Positions 1 to 11,591 of a DNA stretch of 64,000 nt are shown here, piece after piece. The notes beneath the pieces are model-generated. The model made no database searches and had not been told where the DNA came from. It saw nothing but the letters and a program-made list of their open reading frames with translations. Source of the DNA: Celoporthe dispersa (taxonomy: Eukaryota; Ascomycota; Sordariomycetes; Diaporthales; Cryphonectriaceae); assembly GCA_016584495.1 (NCBI GenBank), contig WAID01000009.1, positions 3,844,001 through 3,908,000 of the forward strand, written 5' to 3'. Every line of letters starts with the position of its first letter. Positions within the stretch are counted from its first letter, which is position 1. A program made the translations under genes and the position numbers.

Positions 1-1033
1 TACCATCTTGAAAGTGCCTGTGGCGAAACGCCTGATAAGTACGCGTTAGCTCTAGCGATCTCCGAGAGGAAGAGGCTGGTCCTGGCTTGGGGAGGGGGTG
101 TGTCCGTACTGGATCAGCTCAGTCTTTCCACAACTCGTGTTGCCGACGACACAGAGCTTCACTCGCACCGGCGTGCTTCCACGGGGCAGGTCGTGCCAAG
201 GGTTCAGGGCACTGCCGGCGGGCATGCTAAAGCGCTTGGTGGCAGCGGAGCTGAGACGGCCGAGACGGCTCTGGCGGCCGTCCTCGGTGTTGATAACGGG
301 CGGAGCCATCATGGAGAGGCGGTTGGCAGCGCTGGCAAAGACACCTTTGATTCGCTTGGGAGGGTGTTGGGCGTCGATCATTGCTGGAGTCTGTTACCTT
401 GGTGAGTATGTGGTCATCATGCATTTACGCCAGGCCGTGAAGCGTAGATGGGGGCGGCGGCAACAGTGGCAGGAGGTTGCTGGGCAGGGGGTTTGTTATT
501 GAGGTTGTACTAACCTCGGTGCGATCGTGCTTCTTGTGGTTGCCCTTGCTGTGGTCTGATCCAAAGAGCTGGTGGATGTGGCTACTGTCAGGCCTATGAG
601 TAGCCGTGGCCGTGGCTGTGGCTCGATCTCCGTTATCTCTAGTGGAAAGCTGCTGGAGAAAGGCATCAACCACCAGAGACTCCTCATCAACCTGAGGGCC
701 CTGGCCCTGGGCGTTGATGTTGTTGTTGTTATTGCTGCCTGGTTGCCTATGGCTAGGCTGGGCAGAATCCCTGAGCTGCACTGGTGAGCCAAGCCGGATG
801 GACTCAACTCCCTGGACGAGCTGGTCTTCCTGGGTGGTGAGGTCAGCTGGCTGTGAGTTGTGCTGGGAGTTCCTGAAGCTGAAGTGAAGGGAGGACTTCC
901 GCTGTGGGATTCGCAGGTGGGTTGGGAGTTCCTCCATGATAATGGGGTGCTGACCAAGCGGGTTGGGGTGATGACATCGTGGCTCTGCAGACCCGCCCTG
1001 CTCTTGTATACCAGAGGTAGGAGCAGGAGCAGC

Positions 1034-1064
<31 letters not shown>

Positions 1065-1618
1065 TTACTAGGGTAAGCTTCACCAGGGCGGTGTCCCTGG
1101 CCTCCAATGACATGATCAACCATGCTGTTGGAGGGTGGGGGAGGAGCAGACACTGAACGAGGTCGGGAATGTCCACGAGGCCTGCCACGCCTCTGTCTTC
1201 CGTGCCTCTGCACCACACCATTATGAGACTGGTGGCCATGAGTCTGTGACAAGTCTCCCCTTATGCTCCCAACCTCAGGCTCGGGCAGTCCAGCCAGCCA
1301 CTGTGCCATCCTCTCACTGCACGAGACACGACCTTTCTGGTCATTGGTGAATGTGTACATACAGGATGTTGCTGGGCGACTGGGCTGCCAGAAGGGGTTC
1401 GCTGCTACCATGTAGCCTTCGTATTCGACATAGATGTAGTCAGGAAAGACATGGCCCTGGCGTGGTGCTGGGGTTGCTGCTGCTGCTGCTCGTACAGATC
1501 CTGGGACCCGGCCGATGTTTCCAAGATTGTCTCCAACTGAGGATGAGACAACCTCTGGAGGCACCTCGATCACCCGCAGCACCCTGTAGTTGGGTGTGTC
1601 TGGCCAGGATGGAGGCAT
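1..1618 (-). CDS. Atypical Rho-like small GTPase with long N-terminal extension (3' end outside window)
   Basis: Preferred exons on the minus strand are 515-1618, 110-390 and 1-31, continuing beyond the left edge. Phases agree at both introns (391-514, donor GTTAGT; 32-109, donor GTACGG). The GTPase core begins with VKLCVVGNTSCGKTELIQ, a P-loop (GNTSCGKT), and continues RFATGTF after the second intron, as in Ras/Rho proteins; switch regions lie outside the window. The first exon encodes about 370 residues rich in Pro, Ser, His and Gln with an Ala run from a CAG-type repeat near 1031-1067, and matches no family I know. A simpler alternative starts at Met 381 and treats the upstream ORF, which ends at 425 if unspliced, as a separate gene. 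Only 43 nt would then separate the two, too little for a promoter, so I favour one gene. In the P-loop, Thr occupies the position of Ras Gly12, as in GTPase-poor Rnd-type proteins. Confidence 0.55.
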
Positions 1619-2264
1619 CTCGGACGTGTTTATGTGTGGTCCTTGTTCCTGTCAGCCTGGTGCTCTGGGGGTTGATTATGGTACTCTGGGCTGGACAGGT
1701 AGCAGTGATGCTTGGTTGCTGTATGGTCTTGTGTGTATCTGTGATGTGGATGAAGTCTCCCTGGCACAATAAAGCTTGCTTGTGCAGCACTGTTGGTTGG
1801 ATGGTTGTGTCTGACAGGACAGGTCCTGAGGTGGAGGAAGTCTGAGTGTTTTCCAAATGCAGCACCATATACGCCCGACATAAACAAAGGAGATGATTGG
1901 AGGGGGGGCGCTGGGATGAGCAAGGATCGCTTTTGTTGTTGTGGTCGCCGTGGTTGAAGAGAGCGAGTGTTGATGGCGAGTGTTGATGGCGTGGGTGAAT
2001 GCGACAGAGAAGAAAGAAAAAACAAACACAGAGAGTGGGCAGTCAGGCTGGTCTGGGAGCCAACATTAGCAAAGCTGGGTTAGGGGAGAAACCGAGCAGC
2101 AGCTGTGAACTACTTGAAGTGCCTGTGGTCCCAACTCGGCCTGGCATCAAGATCGAGTTCACTGCCTGCCAGGGTGGGTCCGAGGTTATTGACATGTCAG
2201 AAAGTGACTCCCTTTCATTCATCTAAGCCGCCAGGCACATTTAATGGTACACACAGACCAACAA
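1619..2264. other. Intergenic, no gene seen
   Basis: This 646-nt stretch lies between the start of the Rho-like gene and the stop of BNA3, both on the minus strand. It should hold the promoter of the former and the 3' UTR of the latter. The short ORFs in it are not coding-like. No further element was recognised. Confidence 0.4.
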
Positions 2265-4403
2265 TCAGTCCTGGATGTACTTCTTCAGGCCCCTCAGCCT
2301 CTCCTTGGCCAGCTCGAGCACGTCATCCGGTTTGCACACCGCGAACCGGATGTAATCCTCGGCAATGTGGGAGTTCCCGTCCGTGTAGAACTCGGTCGGC
2401 GGGATGGCAGCCACGCCGACCTCGTGAATGAGAAACCACGCCAGCTTGAAGTCGCGTGGACGGCTGGCCACGTGCGGGGGGAACGCGTAGTCCTCGGGCA
2501 CCTTGACCTTGGCCATGTTGGCCATGACAAAATAACCTCCCTCGGGCTCGGAATAGGGCAGGCCGAGCTCGTCGAACACAGCATTGAAGCGCGCCACGCG
2601 ACCCTTCATGTCCGCGATGCAGTCATCCCAGAAGCCTTCTGCCTCGGCCTGCTCGAAGCCCACCGCACAGGCTTCCTGCAGCGGCGAGACTGACGAATAG
2701 CATATCCGCATGTGGGCCGCGGAGACATACTGGATAAGCTCGGCCGGTCCCATCAGCCAGCCTACTCGCCATCCGGTGGCGTAGAAGTTCTTGCCCGCCG
2801 AGCCGACGGTCAACGTGATCTTCTCCACCTCGGGGGACAGGGTCGCGATACGAGTGAAGGGCACGTAATACAGCCTGTCGTAGACCTCATCAGAGAGGAT
2901 GATGATCTCGTTCTTGAGACAGATGTCGGCGATCCTCTGCAGTTCCTCCCTGGAGAAGACCTTGCCGACGGGGTTGTCTTTGCCCTGTCAGCGAATATTC
3001 CACACGAGCGACACACACACACACACACACAAAAAGGAAAAGGAAAAGGAAAGGGAAAAGAAACAAAATAAGGGTTATGACGACCTACGAGGGGTGTTGA
3101 TCACGATCATCTTGGTGCGAGGCGTGACAGCCCTCTCCAGCTCGTCAAAGTCGATGGTCCACTCCGCAGCAGACGAGGTCTTCACGGCACCCGTCTTGGG
3201 AGGGTGCAGTGGTACGTAGACAATCTTGCCACCAGGCATCTCGATGTTGGAGATGTATCTATCGCAGCCATGTCAGCCCAGACTTTTCGATACCCCGAGC
3301 ATGTGCAGACCCACTGGTCGAAAAAGGGCTCGAAGATGATAACCTCGTCGCCCGGCTCGATGAACGCCATGAAGGCGCTCAGCATGCCCTCGTTTGCCCC
3401 GGTGGTGATGGTGACTTCTGTCTCCGGGTCGAGCTGCCGACCCCAGTGCGGCGAGTACGCATCCGCGATGGCCTTCCTGAGGCGAGGCCGGCCCTTGGTC
3501 GGGGAGTACTGGTTGCAGTCCACCTTGTTCAGGGCGTCCTTGGCCGCGTTGAGGATAAAGTCGGGCGGGTTGTAGCCGAAGAAGCCCTGGCCCATATTGA
3601 CGATGGGCTTGATGGGTGAGGCGGCGGCGGCCTCGTTGATGATGGACCTGCATGCTGTTGGTCAGCAAGAGGGGTGGAAGAGGTGACGCGAACTGACGAT
3701 CCCCAGACAGGGACCGGGACGCCGTTCTCTTGAGGGCCGTGAGAGGTCCAGAGTCAATCATTCGGCAGGTTTTCAGGCCGAGGAGGAGAGGTGGAGAAGA
3801 GTGCAGGACCCAATCACCCCGCGCCTTCCCTGAACACGCTTCCCTTGGCTATCGAGGAATCTGGCAAGAACCTGATTGTAGCGATGGCAAGGGCTACCGG
3901 GCCTGCCAGGTGCATGTTCTTGTCAAGACCAAGCCTCATCTCAGGGGCCAGCGCAATGCCTACAGGACAGACAGGGGCTCCGGGGCTCTCGTCCAGTGCC
4001 ACTGGCACTCGCCCAAACGTGCGCAGAGGTCGTCCGTCCACCTCAGGTCGAAGTCGATATATATTCCATCACCGAGGCCAGGGCGCTCAAAGGCTTCCAC
4101 CCGGAACGTCCGGAGCCGAGGTAGTTTTACGCAGGCAGAACCGGTCACCTCCCAGAAAACCAGAGCATCAAAAAGGACTCACCAAACATCCTGTCGCCGC
4201 CCAGCGACCCGAGCCGCAGGCTTCATCTTCCCGCTTCCAGACATGATCGTGGCACAAGAGAACTCCTGTGACCTCGTGGCTGCTGCTGCTGCTGCTGCCC
4301 AAGGAGAAGAAGCCGAGATCCGGATCGATGTCGCTGCTGACCGTCGAACAACAATACTCGGAGCAAGGGGGCTGCGGCTAAGCAGTCTACCTGAAGGCCT
4401 CAT
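2265..4403 (-). CDS. BNA3: Kynurenine--oxoglutarate aminotransferase (BNA3 family)
   Basis: A PLP-dependent fold-type I aminotransferase that transaminates kynurenine to kynurenic acid. Exons are 4183-4403, 3315-3647, 3089-3258 and 2265-2977; the frame is continuous and gives about 478 residues. Conserved blocks in order are DVWSIINEAAAASP, NMGQGFFGYNPPDF, NQYSPTKGRPRLRKAIA, ITTGANEGMLSAFMAFIEPG, NTPHNPVGKVF, and SAGKNFYATGWRVGW, which holds the PLP lysine. The protein ends near RGLKKYIQD. The first intron (535 nt, 3648-4182) is long for a fungus but is fixed by the DVW/SIINEA join. The third contains a 20-nt AC repeat and uses acceptor AAG at 2978. The N-terminal 50 residues are rich in Arg and Ser with few acids, consistent with a mitochondrial presequence; an internal Met (SGSGKMKP) could give a cytosolic form. 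No frame break is seen. Confidence 0.93.
3011..3030. repeat. (AC)10 dinucleotide repeat inside a BNA3 intron
   Basis: Twenty bases of perfect AC repeat lie next to an A/G-rich tract inside the 2978-3088 intron of BNA3. On the coding strand they form the GT-rich/pyrimidine tract before the acceptor. Confidence 0.9.
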
Positions 4404-4957
4404 ATGAGAGATCTTTTTTGAAGTCTAGGTCTCTTTTCAGACAGGATCAGAAGAAGGAAAAAAAGAGCCTGGGGAAAGATTATAAATAGAAGGGGCCTGG
4501 TGTCCTCCTCTGTCGCAATAGTGTCATCCGCTTGTTAATCAAGAGCTTCGGTGCGCGCCCTTGTCTGTAGCCGGTGCCAGGCGCTGTTAAGCATGAACCA
4601 CGGCGAAGATTAGCGGGACATTCCCGGCATCGGCGCGGTACCTGTCCCAAACGCAATATTCCGGCTAATGGCGCCATGTCCTGCACTATGCAACAAAGCG
4701 GGTGCGAATGCTTATGCACCTAGTCGAACCCCATCGCTCCCGAAACGTCCTCGCCTAGTAGAACACACGCGCATAAAACCCGTCGGGCGTGCTACGAGGG
4801 GAAGCAGACCCAACACAGCAATCTATCGGCGACCCAGTGCAGTCAGCCAGGTGAGATGATGGCGTGTTCGATGCGTACAAGATGCGACTCATTCTATAAT
4901 ACATGTCTCCGGGAGCCAGCCCAACGCCATGCATGCATCGTCCATGTTGGGTGATGC
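4404..4957. other. Intergenic: BNA3 promoter side and SPO22 3' flank
   Basis: About 550 nt without a credible gene. On the minus strand a TATTTATA-like element lies near 4479-4487, about 80 nt upstream of the BNA3 start, and may be its TATA element. Nothing else was recognised. Confidence 0.35.
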
Positions 4958-7900
4958 CTAGACGACCTTGAAGTCGACATCAAGCTTGAGCTTGAGGTAT
5001 CTCTCCTGCAAAAGTGCCTCCAGATGTCCGCCGTCATCGCAATGATGAGCTAGGCTCAGCGCCTTTTGAGCCCACCGCCCGCAAGCCTCGGTTTCATCCC
5101 GGCCACACAAATCGATGGAGTGGTTGTACGCTGACGAGGCGAACCATTCGACTTCTTCTGACGGCCAGGCTGCCGGGGTCTTGTTCGCAGAAAATAGTCA
5201 GCGATACGCAATTGGGACCCTCAGGGCTGATGCACCCACCCTATAGGCATCTTTGATCATGGTGTAGGTCTCGTCTAGGAGTTGGCTGCTGAGCTCTTCG
5301 TTGAGGGGAAGCGTCGTTTGGAATAGGCACCGCGTGTACTTGGCGAGCTTGACAGAGTCCGAGTCGCTGAGTTCCGCAATCTGATTGATGATCTTTCGCA
5401 GCACACTGAAAAGTTCTAACCCGGCCATCATCTGTCAGTGAGGTTAAGACCAGGGAGGAGTTCGGTGCTGAATACCTTCAGCAGGCAGCTTGTTCCGAAG
5501 CGAACAGTCTGCCATTGCCTTGAACGTTTCCACGTTCTGACATTGGTTTGCCTTCAACACGATCTCGCCCAGCTCCGAATACCGCTTCAGCTCCACAGCT
5601 GCTTCAAAGTCGAAAGCTAGCAGCTGTGCCAGCCTAGCTTTTAGGTCTGCGGCTGAGACCTCATCGATGTTCTTCTCGGTTTGAAGGCGCACCTGAATCT
5701 CGTGGTCGGCGGCTGCGATGTGCCTTCGCGCGACGAGGTAGTCTTGGAGCTGCTGCTCCACGCTATCCTCCGCTCGTGCCAGGGCCACAAGCGCTGATGC
5801 AATCAGGAAATTGCAGAAGATCAACCTCAGCGACAGATCACTGGCCATCTCTGCTGCGATATCGTCTGGAAAGTGACTGACTAGCTCCACACAGGCCGTC
5901 AGTATCCTCACGACGTTCCTGAGGTTCCAGTCACTGGCATGCTTTAGGCCCAGGTTATATGCGTTCTGACAGAACCACTCCAGCTCTTTAATATCGAAAA
6001 GCCTAGCCCCATCTGCATCTTTTGGCTTTCTCTGGACAGCGGTGGCTACTGAGAGGAAGCGTGTCAGAACATGATACAAGTGCTGAGTCCGAAAGGTCGC
6101 CACTCACCATCTTCAAATATGCTGCACAGATCCGTCACAACACCATCCTGGTCAACATTATCGTTGCTTCCGAGAAGCCCATGTAAGAGCATAACTGTAC
6201 AGCGACGAAGGGCCGGCAGGTGCACTCTCTCAGGACGTTCGCAGTCGTACGTCTCAGCCAGCTTTTTCATAGCCTGAATCATGACCACCTTCTCTCCAAC
6301 ACGTTGCGAGTCCGCTACACAGGCGTAGAGCAATTCGAACCCTATATCTGATCCCGCAATATTGTCAAGACATCCAGAGGCTAACTCGATATAGCCGATC
6401 CGGATCGTCACTCGGTACCATAGATATTGGGTCATGGGCTCATTTTGGACTTCTTGCGGCATGGAGTGGTAAATGGATCTGGCGTAGTCGAATTTGTTCT
6501 GATTGATAGCGCATAATAGGAGCTTTCTATTCTCATTAGTCTGTTGAAGTAGGATACAGTTCACATTCTCACCTCTCCAGCTTTGCCCTGTTCGCCGGTC
6601 CCGAATTGACGAACTCACCACGGAGGCCGAGGAGGCACCACTTGTCTGCCATGTGGTATTGCGCTTGATGGAAATTAGAATTGACTTTCTTCCAGATTAG
6701 CTACAAAACAGTCAGTTAAGTCTGATGTACTCGTCATCGGTGGTCCCAGACTCACGGTCTGCGCGGCGAAACTAGCCTCATTGCCCAAGGGCCCTCCTAG
6801 TATCGAGAGGGACTTGTGGACTTCGTTAACCGTTCCCTCAGTATCCCGATGGCTGGTTGCCATATCTATACGTTTAACGACCACCGTGTCGATCCGTTTC
6901 TGCATGCAATTCTGCTCGCCGTTCCGCTCGCAAGCCTTCACTAGCGAACCCAGGAAGTCGTCGATGACGGAACATCCAATGCTGGGGCATTTAGTGTACA
7001 GGACGTGGATGTGATGACAGAGAAGTTTGAAATTTGTGTCGTTAAGGCAAAGCTTCGTATCATTCGTCGAATGATGCCACCGTAAGCTTCGCCGTCAAAA
7101 GTCTCTGCTGGAGACTTGATTAAAATTTCCAAGCTGAGAAGCAATATCACCGGCTCGTCGCCTACTTCCGATTCAACGTATCTGACAAGATTACTTGCCT
7201 TGTCAATGCTTTCACTTGTCTGCAGGCCCATCAAGGCTGTGACAAGTCCTTGGAGGATTGCCATGCGCAATTCGATCGCGTCTCGAGATATGTCCGTCAG
7301 CGACTGGCCGTTGATTAGATCCCAGGCACGCTGGAGCCACTTCCCCGCCATAGGATAGTCATGCTTGATTAGTAGGCCTTTGCCGACTTGAAAAAGGCTG
7401 TCGAGGATTTTCTCTGCAGACTCAGGGCGAACCCGCTTTAAGAGGCTCTCCACATTTGTGAAGGCGTGCTCGGCGACTACGAGCTGATCGTCCTGGAAGG
7501 CCTAAGCTATTATAAGTCGCCCTATCAGCAGAACTTGGAGAGTGATTAGCTCACCAGGACGATCCGCATCGCTGTCCATTCTGCCTCGAGGCGTGTGCTC
7601 TCGTCGTCATGGTCCTGTCCTGCCATCTGAGCCAGCTGCTTCAGCCGGTCGTGATAATCGGCAGCTCTTTGTAGGATAGACCTGGCCTTCTGTACATCGT
7701 GATCTTCTGTGACGCACACCGACAATCAGTGGCATGTCTAGAACTCAAGAGTGACCTACGAACCGGTACAGCACCTGGCCGCCCTCAATGCTATCCTCAT
7801 GAGGTGGATGGTGATATGCGCGGTGCTCTTTGAAGACCATTGACAGAGGTGAAGGATCTGGTAGGCGAGCACTCGACCCGCGAGGACCAGTCTGAGGCCT

Positions 7901-8289
7901 GGAGACGTCTTCGACCCGTTGTCCGTGGAGGCTCGGTTCAGTCGCGTACATAGGTTCCAGAGGTTGGTGCCCTCCCGCTCCAAGTCTTCGTCGCCCGTCA
8001 TACCATGATTCGTCTTGTCGGCGTACCTCTCTATTGACTGTACCTGCTTATGAACCTCGGAGAGTAGCGAGGTTGCAACCTCGGCGTCGTTTTTGTCTTT
8101 GGGCAGGCGCTTGTAGAGATCAGAGGCAAAAGCTAGAACGAGACAGCCGATATCGTCAGTCTCTACATCTATTTTTCGATCCGAGTATGAACGATAGGGG
8201 ATGTGATTCATGGTACAAATAATGGACTGAACCCGTCTTGTTGACATATCGTTACTATCGCGCGCAATTTTCAAAGCTGAAGGCATCAT
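4958..8289 (-). CDS. SPO22: Meiosis protein SPO22/ZIP4-like (one frame break)
   Basis: Member of the Spo22/Zip4 TPR-type family, which acts on meiotic chromosomes in synapsis and crossover formation. Exons deduced from phase and homology are about 7760-8289, 7555-7681, 6756-7501, 6573-6700, 6108-6526, 5476-6048, 5240-5415 and 4958-5179, giving about 973 residues, the usual family length. Recognisable blocks include EKILDSLFQVGKGLLIKHDY, LARKWC-like DKWCLLGLRGEF, NSGPANRAKLERKLLLCA, WFCQNAYNLGLKHASDW and EEVEWFASSAYNHSIDL. The exon 6756-7501 is 746 nt, two bases off frame. Family similarity stays in one frame through RRMIRSF and resumes in another at LNDTNFKLLCHHIHVLY, with no room for an intron. 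The break sits at the AAA run 7049-7051 (TTT on the coding strand). The 7682-7759 intron boundaries are the least certain. Start chosen at the paired ATG at 8289. Confidence 0.85.
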
Positions 8290-8877
8290 GGATCTTCTTG
8301 ATTCAATCCAGCCCTAGCGTCTTCGTACTCGGACTGCCGTAGAGTCAAAATGATGTGATGCCACCGCAGTCGAGACTGTGATTCTTGTGACGCGGTTGTC
8401 TCATCAACAGAGGTGCATGTTCATAGGCTGGCCATTACCGCGTATCGTCGGGCCTTCAGTCAGCGTGTACTAGAGGGTGGGCGTCGAGACGACGGAGCAT
8501 GTAGGGAGCGTGGCGAAGGACAATGATTTGGGTGATGCGGAAGTGCACGTGTACTGGTAGGATGGAGGAGAAAGAAATATGATGTTGTTTTGGTCTACCA
8601 GCCCGCAAATGAGGAAACCACCAGGTCCCATGGGTACTCTCTACAGGAGGAAGGCACAACCCTTTGGTGCCCGCCTGAATTCGCCGACTCCAAGAAACCA
8701 CCTCCCTGCCAATTGTTGTCCATCCACGAAAAGGTTTCCATGCACATGCACCACGGTGCACTCAAAGAATGACCCCCATTTTTCTGATATGCGAATTACG
8801 GCATTAGGTTGTACAATGCTTGTCCGTTGTTATCTTTTGTGGCAAGAGAAATAATCGGCTGTCTCGCTAAGCGTTGA
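8290..8877. other. Intergenic between ERT1 stop and SPO22 start
   Basis: A 588-nt spacer between two minus-strand genes. It must carry the SPO22 promoter and the ERT1 3' UTR. The short ORFs present look random. Confidence 0.35.
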
Positions 8878-11591
8878 TCAGTGGGATGGATCGTGTGGTA
8901 AGAAATTGCCCACGATCAAACTTGGTCTAGAGAATGAAAGAAGAAGTTGTCAGTACGATTGTTTGAAGTGAGGAGGAAGGAGAAGAGTGCTCAGAAAGAG
9001 CAGTGCGATAATGATGAACACAACAGGGCACTTACATCCTCGCCTCATCACGCCTGATCTTTAACGAGAAGCAGCACTTGATCTCCCTCAGATTGCCCTT
9101 GTCGGTAGGACTCTTCAGCTCGCACGCCGTGAGGAGGGTATCATGTGTCGCATCGAACGCTATTGTGCCGAATTCCTCCCAGTACCGAACCATCGACGCC
9201 TCTGTGAGGATCTGGTGCAGAGCGATCTTGCCCTGCAGCATTGTCAGCCAAGCAAAGACAAAGAGGGGAATAAGGTGCAGAGCTAGGGCACAGCACTCAC
9301 GTCGCGCAGGTCCTCGACCTCCACCCCGATCAGCTCGGCCATCTCCTTGTTCCCACGGAAGATCTCCCCCGTGCGCCGCCAACAGCATGCCGGGACGGCC
9401 ATGCTTGCAAAGACACGGTCATATTCCATGAGCGTCTTCTCGAACCACATCTCGACGTACACTAGCTGGAGGTCCGTCATGAGCTGCACCTTCTCGCGGA
9501 ACTTGGGGCGGAACTTGTTGATCTGCGCGAGGATCTTCTGCTTGGACGACGGCTGAATGTGCGTCTCCAGGTAGTCCTGCAGCTTCTTGTAGCCCTGTAT
9601 GTAGTTGAAGGGCTTGAGAAGACCCGCCTCGTACTTGGCGCGGAGGACCCGCTCCATCCGTGCCTCGGGCGTGTCATTGCCCGAGGGGTCCGCCACCTGG
9701 AGGTAGAACTCGGCTGCCTCGCGACGCTTCTTGTCCTCTGGGTTGGTGGTGGCCGGTCTGGGCATCAGAGAGCCCTCGACTACATTGTCCACAGTGTTTC
9801 GCTGTTGCTGCCGCTGATGATGCTGCTGCTGCTGCTGCAGCCCGGCCGCGCCGGCTCCTGGCAGGGCACTTGGCGGCAGCAGCGAGCTGTTGCCCTGGCC
9901 GAGGTAGCTGCCAGACAGCATGTCGTTCTCGTTCTTGAGGACCTGGTTCTGGTCTCCACTGGACAGCAGGCCGCCGTCGTCCAGTAGACTGCTGTTGAGG
10001 AACTCGTTAAGCAGATTAAACTCGTTGCTGACCTCGGGGGCGATCAGGTAGTTGTTCTGGTAGTTCTGCATATCCTGGAGGTGATTCTGGGCAGTCAACC
10101 ACGCATCCGAGAACCCGGCGACTATAATAATGTCAGACACAAGCTGCACGCCTTGAGTTCACGGTATGGAGCGGCATTGCGTATGTACTATATATTGGGG
10201 ATGATGAAAAGGAGGGCCGGGGGGGGGGTCGGGGTTTGGGCAGTAAGTGAAGGAAAGACACGGCCGCCTGACGGGCACAGAACAATTACAGTGGGGGGAG
10301 ACGTACATTGGTTCATGTTGCTGCTGCGCATGCCGCTGGCATGGATCCCAGAGACCTGTGACGGTCGCACGAGCTGCTGTAGGGAGCTGCTCCCCTGGCC
10401 CAGCGGGCCTGCAGGCCCAGCAGTGATACCGAGACCACCAGCCCCAGCAGCAGCTGATGTCGATCCCGCATCGAAGGACGGGGGCCTCATGGCGACGGCC
10501 GCGGCGGCAGCAGCAGCGACAGCGCTGGCCTGGTCGATGGAGCTGCGCGCGAGGTCGGGCTGGGACTCGGATTCATCCATGGTCGACCCGGCGGCGATGC
10601 TCCCTCTCCCTGCACCAGCCTTCTTGCTGTCGCTGTCGCGGGGCTCATCGTGACAGAGGTGTCCGATATTGCGCTTGATGCACCTCGTACAAGGTCTCTC
10701 CTATTTAGAGCAAGGCGTCATGCCGTGGTCAGCGGACCTTGTTCCTAGTTGAGGCTGCAGTGACACGACAGCATCCTGACGGGTCTCGGTAGGTTAAATA
10801 AAAAAAAAGGGGGGAGGGGGGATATGTGTGTGTGAGGCGAGAGAGGGCGGCGGCAGCAGCCATAGCAAAAGGGAGCAATTTCTGGGGAGAGAGAGAAGAG
10901 GTCTTACATACAAGGTCACATGTCATGTGCTAAAGCATCCCGTAATAACACAATCGTATTAGCCACTCAGGTCTCTCAACTCTGCAGTCCCCTTCCACAC
11001 CCCAAACACAAGGCGGTAGCCCTACTACAGGCACCATGGCTTCATCGCTTCTGTGCGTGGGACATTGGGCAGCCATGCTGTGTAGTAGCTCTCGGCACGG
11101 GCAAGAGAGTGTGCGCCCCACCACCACGCGGACAGCAGCCAGTAGCCTGTCCAGTCTGGGGAGGGATTCTGTTTTTCTTCCATGACTTACAGATCGACGG
11201 CAATATACGCATGCTATAGGAAGGCGAGAGACACAAGAATTAGAGCGCGAAGAAACACACGATGAGGCGTCCGCCAGGGGGGGGGACAGGGGAGAGGAGG
11301 GGAGGAGGAGGAGGGAGCAGTACCATGCGTGACCTTGCGCCTCTTCTTCTGGGGGCCCTGTCTGTTGGTGTCATCCGGCGTATGCGTGTGCGCCTTGGTA
11401 GTGGTGCTGCTGCTGTCCTTGTCGCTGCCGGGCGTTGCGCTGGCCTTGGACCTCTCGCCATTATTACTCGGCCGGAGGGGCGTAGACTTGGCCGGCCTGG
11501 GCTTGGACGAGTCACCTCCGGGAGGGCGGTCCTTGTCCTTGTCCTCAGTGCTACTGCTGCCGGCGGGGCCATTCTTCTTCTTCTTGTCCAT
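8878..11591 (-). CDS. ERT1: Zn2Cys6 transcription activator of gluconeogenesis (ERT1/AcuK family)
   Basis: Nuclear regulator of gluconeogenic and ethanol/acetate genes. Seven exons in phase give 589 residues: 11324-11591, 11191-11213, 10912-10929, 10307-10700, 9301-10121, 9036-9232 and 8878-8926. The binuclear zinc cluster reads ACVYCRRSHMTCDLERPC then TRCIKRNIGHLC, with all six Cys present, and is spread over four exons including ones of 23 and 18 nt. Next come a Lys/Ser-rich N-terminal arm, Ala- and Gln-rich linkers, the family block EFYLQVADPSGNDTPEARM, then KQKILAQINKFRPKFREKV and a PAS domain (AVPACCWRRTGEIFRGNKEM to IKCCFSLKIRRDEAR). It ends IPSLIVGNFLPHDPSH, reached only through the last intron (8927-9035); without it the frame would stop falsely at ATG-TAA. 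The 5' flank is a CT-rich tract. No frame break is seen. Confidence 0.93.

Noticed and set aside
496..1239. Minus-strand ORF with a long Leu run
   Set aside because: The Leu run comes from reading the CAG/CTG repeat out of frame; the overlapping frame gives an ordinary protein that splices into the GTPase.
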